Shown: positions 36,969 through 46,229, counted from the first letter of the stretch. The stretch is 64,000 nucleotides of DNA from Candidatus Enterococcus ferrettii (GCF_017377655.1 NZ_JAFREL010000023.1:1-64000), one strand, 5' to 3'. Notes: generated by a model not told the origin, from the letters alone. Made by a program: numbers and translations.

Positions 36969-38135
36969 ATGTTAGACAAAGAAGTTTACAATCAATTATT
37001 TAAGCCATCTTTTTCCAAAAAGACAGAGGTAGTTTATTGGGATGGAAGTGTAAAGGAATATGGTGAAACTTCGGGTGAGACAGCCTTTAAAATTACTTTT
37101 CATGAAAAAATTCCAGTAATGGACTTGATGAACAATGCCTCGTTAGCTTTAGGTGAAGCCTACATGGAAAAACGAATAGAAGTGGAAGGGAATCTACAGG
37201 AGCTGATTTATGATGTCTATAATCAGGCAGAAGGTTTCTTTCATAATAAGAATTTTAAAAAATGGCTGCCGAAAGAAAAGCATACTAAAAAACAATCGCA
37301 AACGGACATTCACAGTCATTATGACTTAGGAAATGAATTCTATGAGCTTTGGCTAGACCCAACTCTAACCTATTCTTGTGCTTACTTTGTTACACCAGAA
37401 GATACATTGAAGCAAGCGCAAATTAATAAAGTCCATCATATATTAGATAAATTGTTTATTAAGCCAGGAGAAACCTTGCTAGATATTGGTTGTGGCTGGG
37501 GAACGTTAATTTTGATCGCAGCCAAAGAATATGGAGTTAAATCAACAGGTATCACTTTGAGTGAGGAGCAATATCATCATATTCAAGGAATAATTCAAAA
37601 GGAACATCTTGAAGATAAGGTATCAGTTCGTCTAATGGATTATCGAGATTTGAAAGACGAAACCTACGATCATATTACAAGTGTCGGGATGTTTGAACAT
37701 GTTGGTGCAGAAAATTTGTCCGAATATTTTAATGTAGTGAAGAAAAATTTGTCAGCTAAGGGAACAGCACTCATTCATGGAATTAGTCGACAACAAGGCG
37801 GAGCTAAGAATGCTTGGATAAATAAATATATTTTCCCAGGGGGGTATATTCCAGGTGTTACAGAGCTTGTGGGTCACATGACGGAAAATGATTTACAGCT
37901 GATCGACTTAGAAAGCTTGCGCAGAGATTATCAACTTACGTTAGAGCAGTGGACTAAAAATTTTCATGAGGTTAAGGATCAAGTGCTGGAACAAAAAGAT
38001 GAAGCATTCTACCGAATGTGGGACTTGTATTTGCAAGCATGTGCTGCTTCTTTCCAGGCCAGCAACATTGATGTCATTCAGTATTTGCTGACACATCCAA
38101 ATAATAATGCTATCCCTATGCACCGCAGAGGATAA
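36969..38135 (+). CDS. cfa: Cyclopropane-fatty-acyl-phospholipid synthase
   Basis: A 388-residue methyltransferase that adds a methylene bridge to unsaturated acyl chains of membrane lipids, using S-adenosylmethionine. Diagnostic blocks are DIHSHYDLGNEFYELWLDP, LTYSCAYF, the SAM loop LDIGCGWGTLI near residue 170, and GITLSEEQ. Glu in MFEHVGAENL and the end motif with ASFQASNIDV also match. ATG at 36969 follows GGAGG; the 20 upstream in-frame codons are not counted. It lies next to the fatty-acid operon but is separately terminated. Confidence 0.94.
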   Translation: MLDKEVYNQLFKPSFSKKTEVVYWDGSVKEYGETSGETAFKITFHEKIPVMDLMNNASLALGEAYMEKRIEVEGNLQELIYDVYNQAEGFFHNKNFKKWLPKEKHTKKQSQTDIHSHYDLGNEFYELWLDPTLTYSCAYFVTPEDTLKQAQINKVHHILDKLFIKPGETLLDIGCGWGTLILIAAKEYGVKSTGITLSEEQYHHIQGIIQKEHLEDKVSVRLMDYRDLKDETYDHITSVGMFEHVGAENLSEYFNVVKKNLSAKGTALIHGISRQQGGAKNAWINKYIFPGGYIPGVTELVGHMTENDLQLIDLESLRRDYQLTLEQWTKNFHEVKDQVLEQKDEAFYRMWDLYLQACAASFQASNIDVIQYLLTHPNNNAIPMHRRG

Positions 38136-38140
38136 AAGCA

Positions 38141-38168
38141 GGAGTGATCTTTTTTGATCACTCTTTTT
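38141..38168 (+). terminator. Terminator of cfa
   Basis: GAGTGATC and GATCACTC pair around a T-rich loop, followed by five T. Confidence 0.85.
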
Positions 38169-38248
38169 GTTGTTCTTGTTAAGAAAATTTTATAAAATGG
38201 ATATTGAGTACATTGCAAGCTGAAAAGTAGTAAATATTTCAAGAAAAG

Positions 38249-38263
38249 CTTTGATGTTCAAAG
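38249..38263. promoter_or_regulatory. Second FabT-like operator
   Basis: CTTTGATGTTCAAAG is a palindrome with the TTTGA-N3-TCAAA core of FabT sites, about 75 bases upstream of the main promoter -35. Confidence 0.5.
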
Positions 38264-38336
38264 TTTCTTAACGTTTGGATTATCGAAATTTTTGCTTTTT
38301 GAGTACACCAATTTTCTGTAAAATGACAAAAGCAGC

Positions 38337-38365
38337 TTGCATTGAAAATAAAAATAGGATATAGT
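38337..38365 (+). promoter_or_regulatory. Promoter of the fatty-acid operon
   Basis: TTGCAT (38337-38342) and TATAGT (38360-38365) are spaced by exactly 17 bases. The -10 overlaps the FabT box. Confidence 0.75.
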
Positions 38366-38379
38366 TTGATCATCAAATG
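38363..38379. promoter_or_regulatory. FabT operator at the fab promoter
   Basis: AGTTTGATCATCAAATG matches the FabT consensus (ANTTTGATTATCAAATT) and lies across the -10 and start of transcription. A second palindrome, TTTGAATGTCAAA at 38381-38393, follows directly, so two dimers could bind. FabT bound to acyl-ACP represses the operon when exogenous or end-product acyl chains are plentiful. Confidence 0.82.
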
Positions 38380-38411
38380 ATTTGAATGTCAAACTAATTG
38401 GGTGAGGGAAA

Positions 38412-38852
38412 ATGGAACACAATTGGGAAGAAATGAACAACTACTTAGTGACTATCTTTAATGACGTTCTGTCAATTGAAGAAAATGAGCTGAAAAAATC
38501 GAGGTTTAGAGATCTAACAATCACTGAAATGCATACGATAGATGCAATAGGTATGTATAAGAAGAAAACCACGACGGAAGTAGCACGAGAGCTTTTGGTC
38601 ACTGTAGGAACCTTAACAACATCGATAAATCGTTTAGTGAAAAAGGAATATGTTGAACGTATCCGTAGTGAAGATGACCGAAGAGTAGTCAAACTATCTT
38701 TAACAAAAAAAGGAAAGTTGGTTTTTCGTGTTCATCAGCACTTCCATCGCGAAATGGTACGTCATGCGACAGAAGGTTTAAACACTGAAGAGCAGGAAGT
38801 TTTCTTACGAGCACTGAAAAATCTATATGAATATTTAGAGGAAATCAAATGA
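38412..38852 (+). CDS. fabT: FabT, MarR-family repressor of fatty-acid synthesis
   Basis: A 146-residue MarR-family winged-helix protein. The DNA-binding region covers TTTEVARELLVTVGTLTTSINRLVKKEYVERIRSEDDRR split over residues ~55-95, with the wing at SEDDRRVV. Its place as first gene of the fab operon identifies FabT. It represses its own operon through the palindromes at 38363-38393, using acyl-ACP as co-repressor. ATG at 38412 follows GTGAGGG. Its stop overlaps the fabH start (ATGA). Confidence 0.93.
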   Translation: MEHNWEEMNNYLVTIFNDVLSIEENELKKSRFRDLTITEMHTIDAIGMYKKKTTTEVARELLVTVGTLTTSINRLVKKEYVERIRSEDDRRVVKLSLTKKGKLVFRVHQHFHREMVRHATEGLNTEEQEVFLRALKNLYEYLEEIK

Positions 38853-39811
38853 GCATCGATCAATATGGAAAGATTACGGCAACTGCCCGTTATCTTCCGA
38901 ACAAAATTGTTACAAACGATGAATTGGCTCAATGGATGGATACATCAGACGAGTGGATTCAATCAAGAACGGGAATCAAACAGCGCCATATTGCTGAAGA
39001 GGAGAATACATCTGATCTTTGTACCGAAGTGGCTCAGAAATTGTTGGCTAAAGCACAACTAGATGCGTCTTCATTAGACTTTATAATCGTTGCGACAATG
39101 TCTCCTGATTATTCGTCTCCTTCTGTTGCATGTCAGGTGCAAGGGAGAATTGGTGCTCGTCAAGCGATGGCTTTTGACCTAACAGCTGCTTGTGCTGGTT
39201 TTGTCTATGCTTTAGCAACGGGGGAAAACTTTATTCGCACCGGGCTGAAGAGGGGAATAGTAATTGGTGGTGAAAAGACTTCTAAGCTAATTAACTGGGA
39301 AGATCGTTCAACAGCTGTTCTTTTTGGAGATGGTGCAGCCGGCGTATTGCTGGAGGCTGAGAATAAACCTTCGATCATTCGTCAGATGCTGCGAGCAGAT
39401 GGAGAACGTGCTAATTCATTGGTTGCTGGTTTTAGACCAACAAAAACCAAGTTTTATCAAGACGACGATCAGTCAGGTCTAACCATGGATGGTCGCGGTA
39501 TTTGGAATTTTGCATTAAACGATGTTGTCGAAGATCTTCAAGCTTTTGTTGGGGAAGATCCCATTGACCTTTATCTTTTTCACCAGGCGAATCGCCGGAT
39601 CATTGAAAAAATGGCTAAGAAATTGAAAGAGCCGATTGAAAAATTCCCAATGAATTTGACTAACTATGGCAACACTTCCGCAGCGAGTATTCCAATTTTA
39701 TTAGACGAGCTGGTAGAAGCAGACATTATTCATTTGAATGGTTCACAAAAAGTGGTATTAACAGGTTATGGTGGTGGTCTTGCCTGGGGCAATCTATTAC
39801 TGGAACTATAA
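38849..39811 (+). CDS. fabH: 3-oxoacyl-ACP synthase III (FabH)
   Basis: A 320-residue condensing enzyme that starts fatty-acid synthesis by joining acetyl-CoA or a branched acyl-CoA to malonyl-ACP. The catalytic triad is Cys115 in TAACAGFVYAL, His in LFHQANRRI and Asn in LTNYGNTSAASIP. ATG at 38849 overlaps the fabT stop by four bases, giving coupled translation. Confidence 0.96.
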   Translation: MSIDQYGKITATARYLPNKIVTNDELAQWMDTSDEWIQSRTGIKQRHIAEEENTSDLCTEVAQKLLAKAQLDASSLDFIIVATMSPDYSSPSVACQVQGRIGARQAMAFDLTAACAGFVYALATGENFIRTGLKRGIVIGGEKTSKLINWEDRSTAVLFGDGAAGVLLEAENKPSIIRQMLRADGERANSLVAGFRPTKTKFYQDDDQSGLTMDGRGIWNFALNDVVEDLQAFVGEDPIDLYLFHQANRRIIEKMAKKLKEPIEKFPMNLTNYGNTSAASIPILLDELVEADIIHLNGSQKVVLTGYGGGLAWGNLLLEL

Positions 39812-39855
39812 CTGTTTACAAATAATTTAAGAATATTAAATGGAGGAAACAACTC

Positions 39856-40083
39856 ATGACTTTTGAAAAAATCCAAGGAATTATCGTAGAAGAACTAGGT
39901 GTAGAGAAAGAGAAAGTTGAATTAACAACAAATATTCAAGAAGATTTAGAAGCGGATAGTTTAGATCTATTCCAAATCATCAATGAAATTGAAGATGAAT
40001 TTGACGTGAAAATCGAGACAGAAGATGGTATTGCTACTGTAAAAGATTTAGTTGAATACGTGGAAAAACAACAAAACGCATAA
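39856..40083 (+). CDS. acpP: Acyl carrier protein
   Basis: A 75-residue acidic four-helix carrier. Ser in [10 protein letters not shown] near residue 36 receives the 4'-phosphopantetheine arm that carries growing acyl chains between Fab enzymes. ATG at 39856 follows TGGAGGAAAC. A GC-rich hairpin immediately follows the gene. Confidence 0.96.
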   Translation: MTFEKIQGIIVEELGVEKEKVELTTNIQEDLEADSLDLFQIINEIEDEFDVKIETEDGIATVKDLVEYVEKQQNA

Positions 40084-40118
40084 AGGACTAATGGCGAGGC
40101 GAGAGCCTGGCCTTTCCT
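40083..40118 (+). terminator. GC-rich hairpin between acpP and fabD
   Basis: GGCGAGGC (40093-40100) pairs with GCCTGGCC (40105-40112) with one mismatch around loop GAGA; outer AAAGG/CCTTT extend it. No U-tract follows. It likely protects or processes the acpP mRNA or acts as a partial terminator, as acpP is needed in excess over the enzymes. Confidence 0.5.
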
Positions 40119-40136
40119 TATATTAGGAGAAAATTT

Positions 40137-41081
40137 ATGAAAACAGCATTTTTATTTAGCGGCCAAGGAGCTCAATATGTTGGTATGGGGAAAGAACTCT
40201 ATCAACAGGAACCAATTGTTCGTCAAACTTTTGAAGAGGCTAGTGACTTATTAGGATACTCAATGAGCCAGCTTTGTTTTGAAGAAAATCAGAATATTCA
40301 TGAAACAGAGTATACCCAACCTGCTATTTTAACTGTCAGTACGGCATTTTTACGTGTAGTAGAAAAAATGGGTATTACTAAGAAGGCGGTTGCTGGTTTA
40401 AGTCTAGGGGAGTATACAGCGCTGGTTGCAGCAGGGGCTCTAGATTTTGGAGATGCTGTTCAATTAGTTCAAAAACGAGGTCAATACATGAGCGAGGCAG
40501 TTCCTAGCGGTAACGGGAAAATGGTTGCCGTATTGAATACTCCGGCAGAAGTAATTGAAGATTGTTGTCAGCAAGCTTCTTCAATAGGTGTTGTTTCTCC
40601 AGCCAATTACAATACTCCGCAGCAAATTGTTATAGGTGGAGAAACTACAGCGGTTGAGAGGGCAGAAGAATTACTTTCTGCGGCGGGGGTTAAGCGAATG
40701 ATTCCATTAAATGTGAGTGGACCTTTTCATACAGCTTTATTAGAGCCAGCCAGTCGTCAGTTAAATAAAGCACTGCAAAAGATCATATTTCATGACTTTA
40801 ACTGTCCAGTTATTTCAAATACAACAGCAAAAGAAATGCCAGTTTCAGAAATTGTTTCCTTATTAACGGCTCAAGTGATGTCTCCAGTACGATTTAGCGA
40901 CAGTATTCTTGAATTGAGAGAAATGGGCATTGAACGGATGATCGAGATTGGTCCTGGTAAAACATTAACTGGTTTTATTAAAAAAATTGATCGCTCGATT
41001 CAAACGAGTCGAGTGGAAGATGCTGGAACATTGCTGGATACAATTCAATTATTGGGAGGAACCGATGGAATTAGCGAATAA
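40137..41081 (+). CDS. fabD: Malonyl-CoA:ACP transacylase (FabD)
   Basis: A 314-residue enzyme that moves malonyl groups from CoA to ACP. LFSGQGAQYVGMG opens the fold; the nucleophile Ser is in GLSLGEYTALVA near residue 88; the His is in VSGPFHTALL near 199; GPGKTLTGF closes the domain. It lies directly after acpP, where close relatives carry fabK. Its last 17 bases overlap fabG. Confidence 0.95.
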   Translation: MKTAFLFSGQGAQYVGMGKELYQQEPIVRQTFEEASDLLGYSMSQLCFEENQNIHETEYTQPAILTVSTAFLRVVEKMGITKKAVAGLSLGEYTALVAAGALDFGDAVQLVQKRGQYMSEAVPSGNGKMVAVLNTPAEVIEDCCQQASSIGVVSPANYNTPQQIVIGGETTAVERAEELLSAAGVKRMIPLNVSGPFHTALLEPASRQLNKALQKIIFHDFNCPVISNTTAKEMPVSEIVSLLTAQVMSPVRFSDSILELREMGIERMIEIGPGKTLTGFIKKIDRSIQTSRVEDAGTLLDTIQLLGGTDGISE

Positions 41082-41796
41082 AACTGTCTTTATTACTGGT
41101 AGCAGCCGTGGAATCGGCTGGGGAATTGCTCAAGGCTTTGCTAAACAAGGTGCCAACATTGTACTAAATGGTCGTAAAGAGATTTCACCCGATAAGGTAA
41201 GCGAGATTGAAGCGCTTGGTGTCAACTGTACTTTTATTTGTGGTGATATTAGCTCATTTGAAGATGCGGGACGAATGATTGCTGAAACGAATGAAGTTTT
41301 TGGTTCGATTGACATCTTAATAAATAATGCTGGAATTACCCAAGACAAATTGTTGCTCCGGATGAAGCCGGAAGAATTTGATGCCTGCTTAAATATCAAC
41401 CTTAAGGGTACGTTTAATATGACTCAGCAAGTCTTGAAACAGATGATGAAGCAACGTAGTGGAACTATCATTAACATGGCAAGCGTCATTGGCCAGATTG
41501 GTAATGTCGGTCAAAGTAATTATGCTGCTAGTAAAGCTGGCGTGATAGGCTTTACTAAATCAGTTGCTAGAGAAGTTGCCCCAAGAGGTATTACTTGTAA
41601 CGCATTAGCCCCAGGTTTTATCGCCACAGAAATGACGGATCAATTAAGTGACAAAATAAAACTGCAAATTGAAGACCAAATTCCATTGAAACGCTATGGC
41701 AGTGTCGAGGATGTGGCCAAAGCAGCTGTATTTTTAGCAGAAAATAAATATTTAACAGGTCAAGTGATTAATGTCGATGGTGGCATGGTCATGTAA
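41065..41796 (+). CDS. fabG: 3-oxoacyl-ACP reductase (FabG)
   Basis: A 243-residue short-chain dehydrogenase that reduces 3-oxoacyl-ACP with NADPH. The cofactor loop is TGSSRGIGWGIA near residue 12, NNAG near 86, and the catalytic Ser, Tyr and Lys are in NMASVIGQ and SNYAASKAG. ATG at 41065 follows GGGAGGA inside the end of fabD; the longer frame (26 more residues) is rejected because it lies within fabD. Confidence 0.95.
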   Translation: MELANKTVFITGSSRGIGWGIAQGFAKQGANIVLNGRKEISPDKVSEIEALGVNCTFICGDISSFEDAGRMIAETNEVFGSIDILINNAGITQDKLLLRMKPEEFDACLNINLKGTFNMTQQVLKQMMKQRSGTIINMASVIGQIGNVGQSNYAASKAGVIGFTKSVAREVAPRGITCNALAPGFIATEMTDQLSDKIKLQIEDQIPLKRYGSVEDVAKAAVFLAENKYLTGQVINVDGGMVM

Positions 41797-41812
41797 AGAA
41801 AGGATGTATAAA

Positions 41813-43039
41813 ATGAATCGTGTTGTAATTACCGGATATGGTGTTGTATCACCTATTGGCAATGACAGAGAAACATTTTTAACTAACTTAAAACAAGGAA
41901 AACATGGTATTGGTCCTATCCAGCAATTTGATGCTTCTGAGACCGGCATCACTATGGCTGCAGAAGTTAAGGACTTTCCTTTAGAAAAATATTTCGTCAA
42001 AAAAGATACAAAACGTATGGAACGTTATTCTTTATATGCTATTTATGCAGCTTTAGAAGCGATGGAAATGAGCGGTATTAATACTGAAGACGAGGATATG
42101 GAACGAGTAGGTGTCATGATCGGTTCTGGTATTGGCGGACTTGGAACGATTCAAGACCAAGTTTTACGTATGGATGCCAAAGGTCCTGGCCGAGTTTCTC
42201 CAATGTTTGTTCCTCTGGCTATTGTTAATATGGCGGCTGGCAATGTTGCTTTACGTATTGGAGCGAAAGGTATTTGCACGAGTACGGTTACAGCATGTGC
42301 AAGCGGCACTCACTCGATCGGTGAAGCTTTCCGAAATATCAAGCATGGTTACTCTGATGTTATGATCGCAGGAGGAGCCGAGTCTTGCATTAACAAGATT
42401 GGTATTTCTGGTTTTGCAGCTCTTACGGCGTTAAGTGATTCTACAGATGCCGCTCATGCGTCAATTCCTTTTGACAAAGATCGTAACGGTTTTGTAATGG
42501 GTGAAGGTGCTGGTGTTTTGGTATTGGAATCATTGGAACATGCACAAAAACGCGGAGCAACTATTTTAGGTGAGGTTGTTGGATATGGCGCGACTTGTGA
42601 TGCTTACCATATGACTGCTCCAGATCCAGAGGGTGCTGGTGCCGCGCGTGCGATTACTCAAGCAGTTCAAGAAGCTCAAATTGATCCTGCAGATGTGAAT
42701 TATGTGAATGCTCACGGGACAAGTACTCAAGCAAATGACAAAGCAGAAAGTAAAGCAATTGCTCATGCCTTAACTGATAAGGCGTATGTCAGCAGTACTA
42801 AATCCTTAACTGGACATTTGCTAGGTGGAGCTGGTGGTGTGGAAGCTGTAGCTACTTTGTTAGCGATTCAAGAACAATTTATTCCACCAACAGCCAACAT
42901 TAATGAGGTTGATCCTGAAATTGAAGCAAATATTGTGGTAAATGAAGCCAAAGAAACTGTAGTGAATTATGCAGTAAGTAATTCATTAGGTTTTGGCGGA
43001 CACAATGCAGTGATTTGCTTGAAGCGCTGGGAGGCCTAG
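41813..43039 (+). CDS. fabF: 3-oxoacyl-ACP synthase II (FabF)
   Basis: A 408-residue elongation condensing enzyme. The triad is Cys in TACASGTHSIGEA, His in NAHGTSTQANDKAE and His in SLTGHLLGGAGGVE. It extends acyl-ACP by two carbons and in enterococci also serves unsaturated chains. ATG at 41813 follows AAAGGATG; in-frame codons before it lie within fabG. Confidence 0.96.
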   Translation: MNRVVITGYGVVSPIGNDRETFLTNLKQGKHGIGPIQQFDASETGITMAAEVKDFPLEKYFVKKDTKRMERYSLYAIYAALEAMEMSGINTEDEDMERVGVMIGSGIGGLGTIQDQVLRMDAKGPGRVSPMFVPLAIVNMAAGNVALRIGAKGICTSTVTACASGTHSIGEAFRNIKHGYSDVMIAGGAESCINKIGISGFAALTALSDSTDAAHASIPFDKDRNGFVMGEGAGVLVLESLEHAQKRGATILGEVVGYGATCDAYHMTAPDPEGAGAARAITQAVQEAQIDPADVNYVNAHGTSTQANDKAESKAIAHALTDKAYVSSTKSLTGHLLGGAGGVEAVATLLAIQEQFIPPTANINEVDPEIEANIVVNEAKETVVNYAVSNSLGFGGHNAVICLKRWEA

Positions 43040-43044
43040 TAAAA

Positions 43045-43506
43045 ATGGATATCAAAGAAGTCAAAGAATTGATGGAGCAGTTTGACCGCTCCTCTTTAAC
43101 TGAATTTGACCTTCATGAAGGCAGTTTTGAGTTATACATGAACAAAAACAAAGGTAGTCGACAAGCAGCTCCGACTGTTGAAATTGAGAGAGTTGCTGTA
43201 GATCAGCCCAAAGAAGTAGTAACAGCTGAAGTTGAAGTCAACGAGACGTCAAGTTCAGCTCAACCAGAAGTTGGAAACATTATCTCTTCACCAATTGTTG
43301 GTGTCGTTTACCTGCAGTCTTCGCCAGATCAACCAGCTTTTAAAGAAGTGGGGGATTCAGTGGGAAAAGGTGAAACAGTATGTATCATTGAAGCAATGAA
43401 GCTGTTGAATGAAGTTGTTAGTGATTTTGAAGGAACAATTGCTGAAGTTTTAGTAGAGAATGAAGATGTTGTGGAGTATGGGCAACCTTTGTTCCGTATC
43501 AATTAA
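43045..43506 (+). CDS. accB: Biotin carboxyl carrier protein of acetyl-CoA carboxylase
   Basis: A 153-residue carrier. An N-terminal helical region (MDIKEVKELMEQFDRSSLTEF area) and a flexible Val/Glu/Ser-rich linker lead to the biotinyl domain (about 80-153), with biotin attached to Lys in EAMKLLNEV. It carries the carboxyl group from AccC to AccA-AccD. The ATG at 43045 follows GGGAGG, within six bases after the fabF stop. Confidence 0.94.
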   Translation: MDIKEVKELMEQFDRSSLTEFDLHEGSFELYMNKNKGSRQAAPTVEIERVAVDQPKEVVTAEVEVNETSSSAQPEVGNIISSPIVGVVYLQSSPDQPAFKEVGDSVGKGETVCIIEAMKLLNEVVSDFEGTIAEVLVENEDVVEYGQPLFRIN

Positions 43507-43554
43507 ATTTCTAGAAAACTAGAGAATTCATAATATGATTAGGAGTGAAAATAT

Positions 43555-43977
43555 ATGATGACCATTGAAGAAATCAAAGAAATCATTCCTCACCGTTATC
43601 CTATGCTGTTGATTGACCGTGTAGAGAGTGTGGAACCAGGGAAATCAATTGTAGCTAAGAAGAATGTTTCAATCAACGAACCGTTCTTCCAAGGACATTT
43701 TCCCCATGAGCCTGTTATGCCGGGTGTACTAATCGTTGAAGCAATGGCTCAAGCTGGAGCGGTAGCTTTGCTGTCAATGGACGAGTTCAAAGGCAAAACC
43801 GCTTATTTTGGTGGAATTGACAAGGCAAAATTCCGTAAAAAGGTAGTTCCCGGTGACACGTTAGAAATAGAAATAGAATTAACAAAAGTTCGTTCTTCTG
43901 CAGGCTGCGGCAAAGGAATTGCACGAGTTGATGGCAAAAAGGTAGCCGAAGCAGAATTGACCTTTATGATTGGATAG
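43555..43977 (+). CDS. fabZ: 3-hydroxyacyl-ACP dehydratase (FabZ)
   Basis: A 140-residue hot-dog fold dehydratase. The catalytic His is in [20 protein letters not shown] near residue 48, with Glu in the same block. It removes water from 3-hydroxyacyl-ACP. Enterococci also have FabN elsewhere, which makes unsaturated chains; the in-operon copy is normally FabZ. ATG ATG at 43555-43560 follows AGGAGTG. The stop abuts accC. Confidence 0.92.
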   Translation: MMTIEEIKEIIPHRYPMLLIDRVESVEPGKSIVAKKNVSINEPFFQGHFPHEPVMPGVLIVEAMAQAGAVALLSMDEFKGKTAYFGGIDKAKFRKKVVPGDTLEIEIELTKVRSSAGCGKGIARVDGKKVAEAELTFMIG

Positions 43978-45348
43978 ATGTCTATGTTTTCAAAAATATT
44001 GATTGCCAACCGTGGTGAGATAGCAGTTCGGATTATTCGCGCTTGTCGAGAGTTGGGAATCCAAACGGTTGCCGTTTACTCTGAAGCTGATAAGGAAGCC
44101 TTGCATACTGAGATGGCTGATGAAGCGATTTGCATTGGACCGGCTCGTTCAAAGGATTCTTATTTAAATATGCAGGCAATTTTGAGTGCAGCACTTGTTA
44201 CTAATGCTGAAGCGATTCATCCAGGTTTTGGCTTTTTATCTGAGAATAGTTTGTTTTCGACGATGTGTCGGGAATGCAGCATTAAGTTTATTGGACCTAG
44301 TGAAAAAACAATTGATGAAATGGGAAACAAAATTCATGCGCGTCAATTAATGAAAGCTGCTGGCGTTCCAGTTATTCCTGGAAGTGATGGCGCTATTCAT
44401 ACTCTGAAAGAAGCTGAAAAGATTGCGGACACTGTAGGGTATCCAGTAATGTTAAAAGCTGCAGCCGGTGGTGGGGGTAAAGGAATCCGCAAAGTTTTGA
44501 AAAAGGCTGAGCTGGAAAAGAACTTTAATTCTGCCAAGGCTGAGGCTAAAGCAGCCTTTGGCGATGATTCAATGTATTTGGAGAAAATCATTTATCCCGC
44601 ACGTCATATTGAAGTTCAAATCTTAGGAGACCAAGCCGGAAATGTTATTCATTTAGGCGAACGTGATTGTTCTTTGCAAAGAAACAATCAGAAGGTGCTG
44701 GAAGAAGCTCCATCGATTGTAATTGATCAAAAACAACGAGATATGTTAGGATCAATTGCTGTCAGAGCGGGGAAAGCAGTCAATTATGAAAGTGCTGGAA
44801 CCATTGAATTTTTAAGAGATGAAACAGGTAATTTCTATTTCATGGAAATGAATACCCGCATTCAAGTTGAACATCCGATTACTGAAATGGTCACGGGGAT
44901 TGACATTGTCAAAAAACAGATTAAAATTGCATCAGGGGAACCACTTGGTTTAAAACAAGAAGAAGTCACCTTTAAAGGACATTCAATTGAATGTCGAATC
45001 AATGCTGAAAATCCTGCATTCAATTTTGCTCCATCACCTGGTAAGATTCATACACTGCTTTTGCCAAGCGGAGGTTTGGGATTGCGTGTGGATAGTGCTA
45101 TGTACAGTGGTGTGACGATTCCACCTTATTACGATTCAATGATTGCTAAAATTATTGTTCATGGTGAAGATCGCTTAGATGCGCTAATGAAAATGCAGCG
45201 TGCTTTAGGAGAATTCGTTTCTGAAGGTGTTATTACTAACGTAGAATTTCAAATGGATTTAATCAGCCATCCTAATGTACTTTTTGGTGATTATGATACA
45301 AGCTTTTTACAGACTACTTTCTTACCTGAGTGGCGAGAAAGTGAGTAG
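43978..45348 (+). CDS. accC: Acetyl-CoA carboxylase biotin carboxylase subunit
   Basis: A 456-residue ATP-grasp enzyme that carboxylates the biotin of AccB with bicarbonate and ATP. Conserved blocks are KILIANRGEIAVRIIRAC at the start, GGGGKGIRKV as ATP loop near 165, ERDCSLQRNNQK, and EMNTRIQVEHPITE with catalytic residues near 290. Two starts are possible, ATG 43978 and ATG 43984; neither has a strong binding site, and coupling to fabZ is likely. Confidence 0.96.
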   Translation: MSMFSKILIANRGEIAVRIIRACRELGIQTVAVYSEADKEALHTEMADEAICIGPARSKDSYLNMQAILSAALVTNAEAIHPGFGFLSENSLFSTMCRECSIKFIGPSEKTIDEMGNKIHARQLMKAAGVPVIPGSDGAIHTLKEAEKIADTVGYPVMLKAAAGGGGKGIRKVLKKAELEKNFNSAKAEAKAAFGDDSMYLEKIIYPARHIEVQILGDQAGNVIHLGERDCSLQRNNQKVLEEAPSIVIDQKQRDMLGSIAVRAGKAVNYESAGTIEFLRDETGNFYFMEMNTRIQVEHPITEMVTGIDIVKKQIKIASGEPLGLKQEEVTFKGHSIECRINAENPAFNFAPSPGKIHTLLLPSGGLGLRVDSAMYSGVTIPPYYDSMIAKIIVHGEDRLDALMKMQRALGEFVSEGVITNVEFQMDLISHPNVLFGDYDTSFLQTTFLPEWRESE

Positions 45349-45359
45349 GAGGAAGATAG

Positions 45360-46229
45360 ATGGGACTTTTCAATAAAAAAAAGAACTATATTCGTATTAA
45401 TCCCAATCGTGACCAGACTCCCACGAGCAAACCTTCTGTTCCAGATAACATGTGGGCCAAGTGTCCTAGTTGTAAGCGAACATTATATAAGAAGGAAATG
45501 GGAGACGAAAAAGTTTGTCCCCACTGCGGGTATAGTTTCCGCATCAGTGCTTGGGAAAGATTAGCGATTACCATTGATGAAAAGAGCTTGGAAGAATGGG
45601 ACAATCAACTTCCAGCAAAGAATCCCATCAACTTTCCTGATTACGAAGATAAATTAGTGAAAACAAAAGAAAAAACCGGCTTGGATGAAGCAGTCCTCAC
45701 TGGCAGGGCCTTAATTAAAGGTCGCCCACTTGCCATAGGCGTGATGGACACGAATTTTATCATGGGCAGTATGGGGACAATTGTGGGTGAGAAAATCACC
45801 CGCCTATTTGAACGAGCAACCAAAGAAAGACTACCAGTCATCCTATTCACAGCTTCAGGTGGTGCTCGGATGCAAGAAGGAATATTTTCTCTTATGCAGA
45901 TGGCCAAAATTTCTGCTGCTGTCAAACGTCATAGCAATGCAGGACTTGCGTACATTACTGTATTGACTGATCCTACCACTGGCGGTGTGACTGCCAGCTT
46001 TGCAATGGAGGGAGATATCATCTTGTCTGAGCCACAAACCTTAGTTGGCTTTGCAGGGCGTCGAGTGATCGAACAAACCATCCGTCAAAAGCTGCCGGAT
46101 GATTTTCAAAAGGCCGAATTTTTGTTAAGCCACGGATTTATTGATCAAATTGTTCCTCGCACAACACTACGGTCCAGGCTGGCAGAATTGCTGGATTTTC
46201 ATCAAGTTAAAGGATGGTGTCATGAATGA
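45360..46229 (+). CDS. accD: Acetyl-CoA carboxylase carboxyltransferase beta subunit
   Basis: A 289-residue subunit. Residues ~35-57 form the C-x2-C-x15-C-x2-C zinc finger (CPSC...CPHC). The carboxyltransferase core shows [19 protein letters not shown] and [17 protein letters not shown]. It works with AccA to move the carboxyl group to acetyl-CoA. ATG at 45360 follows AGGAGGAAGA; the 3' end overlaps accA by four bases. Confidence 0.96.
   Translation: MGLFNKKKNYIRINPNRDQTPTSKPSVPDNMWAKCPSCKRTLYKKEMGDEKVCPHCGYSFRISAWERLAITIDEKSLEEWDNQLPAKNPINFPDYEDKLVKTKEKTGLDEAVLTGRALIKGRPLAIGVMDTNFIMGSMGTIVGEKITRLFERATKERLPVILFTASGGARMQEGIFSLMQMAKISAAVKRHSNAGLAYITVLTDPTTGGVTASFAMEGDIILSEPQTLVGFAGRRVIEQTIRQKLPDDFQKAEFLLSHGFIDQIVPRTTLRSRLAELLDFHQVKGWCHE

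Noticed and set aside
43503-43527. TCTAG-AAAA-CTAGA hairpin between accB and fabZ
   Set aside because: Short stem without a U-tract inside an operon; most likely of no consequence for termination.
43978-43983. A separate promoter between fabZ and accC
   Set aside because: The genes abut with no space for one; accC is read as part of the operon.
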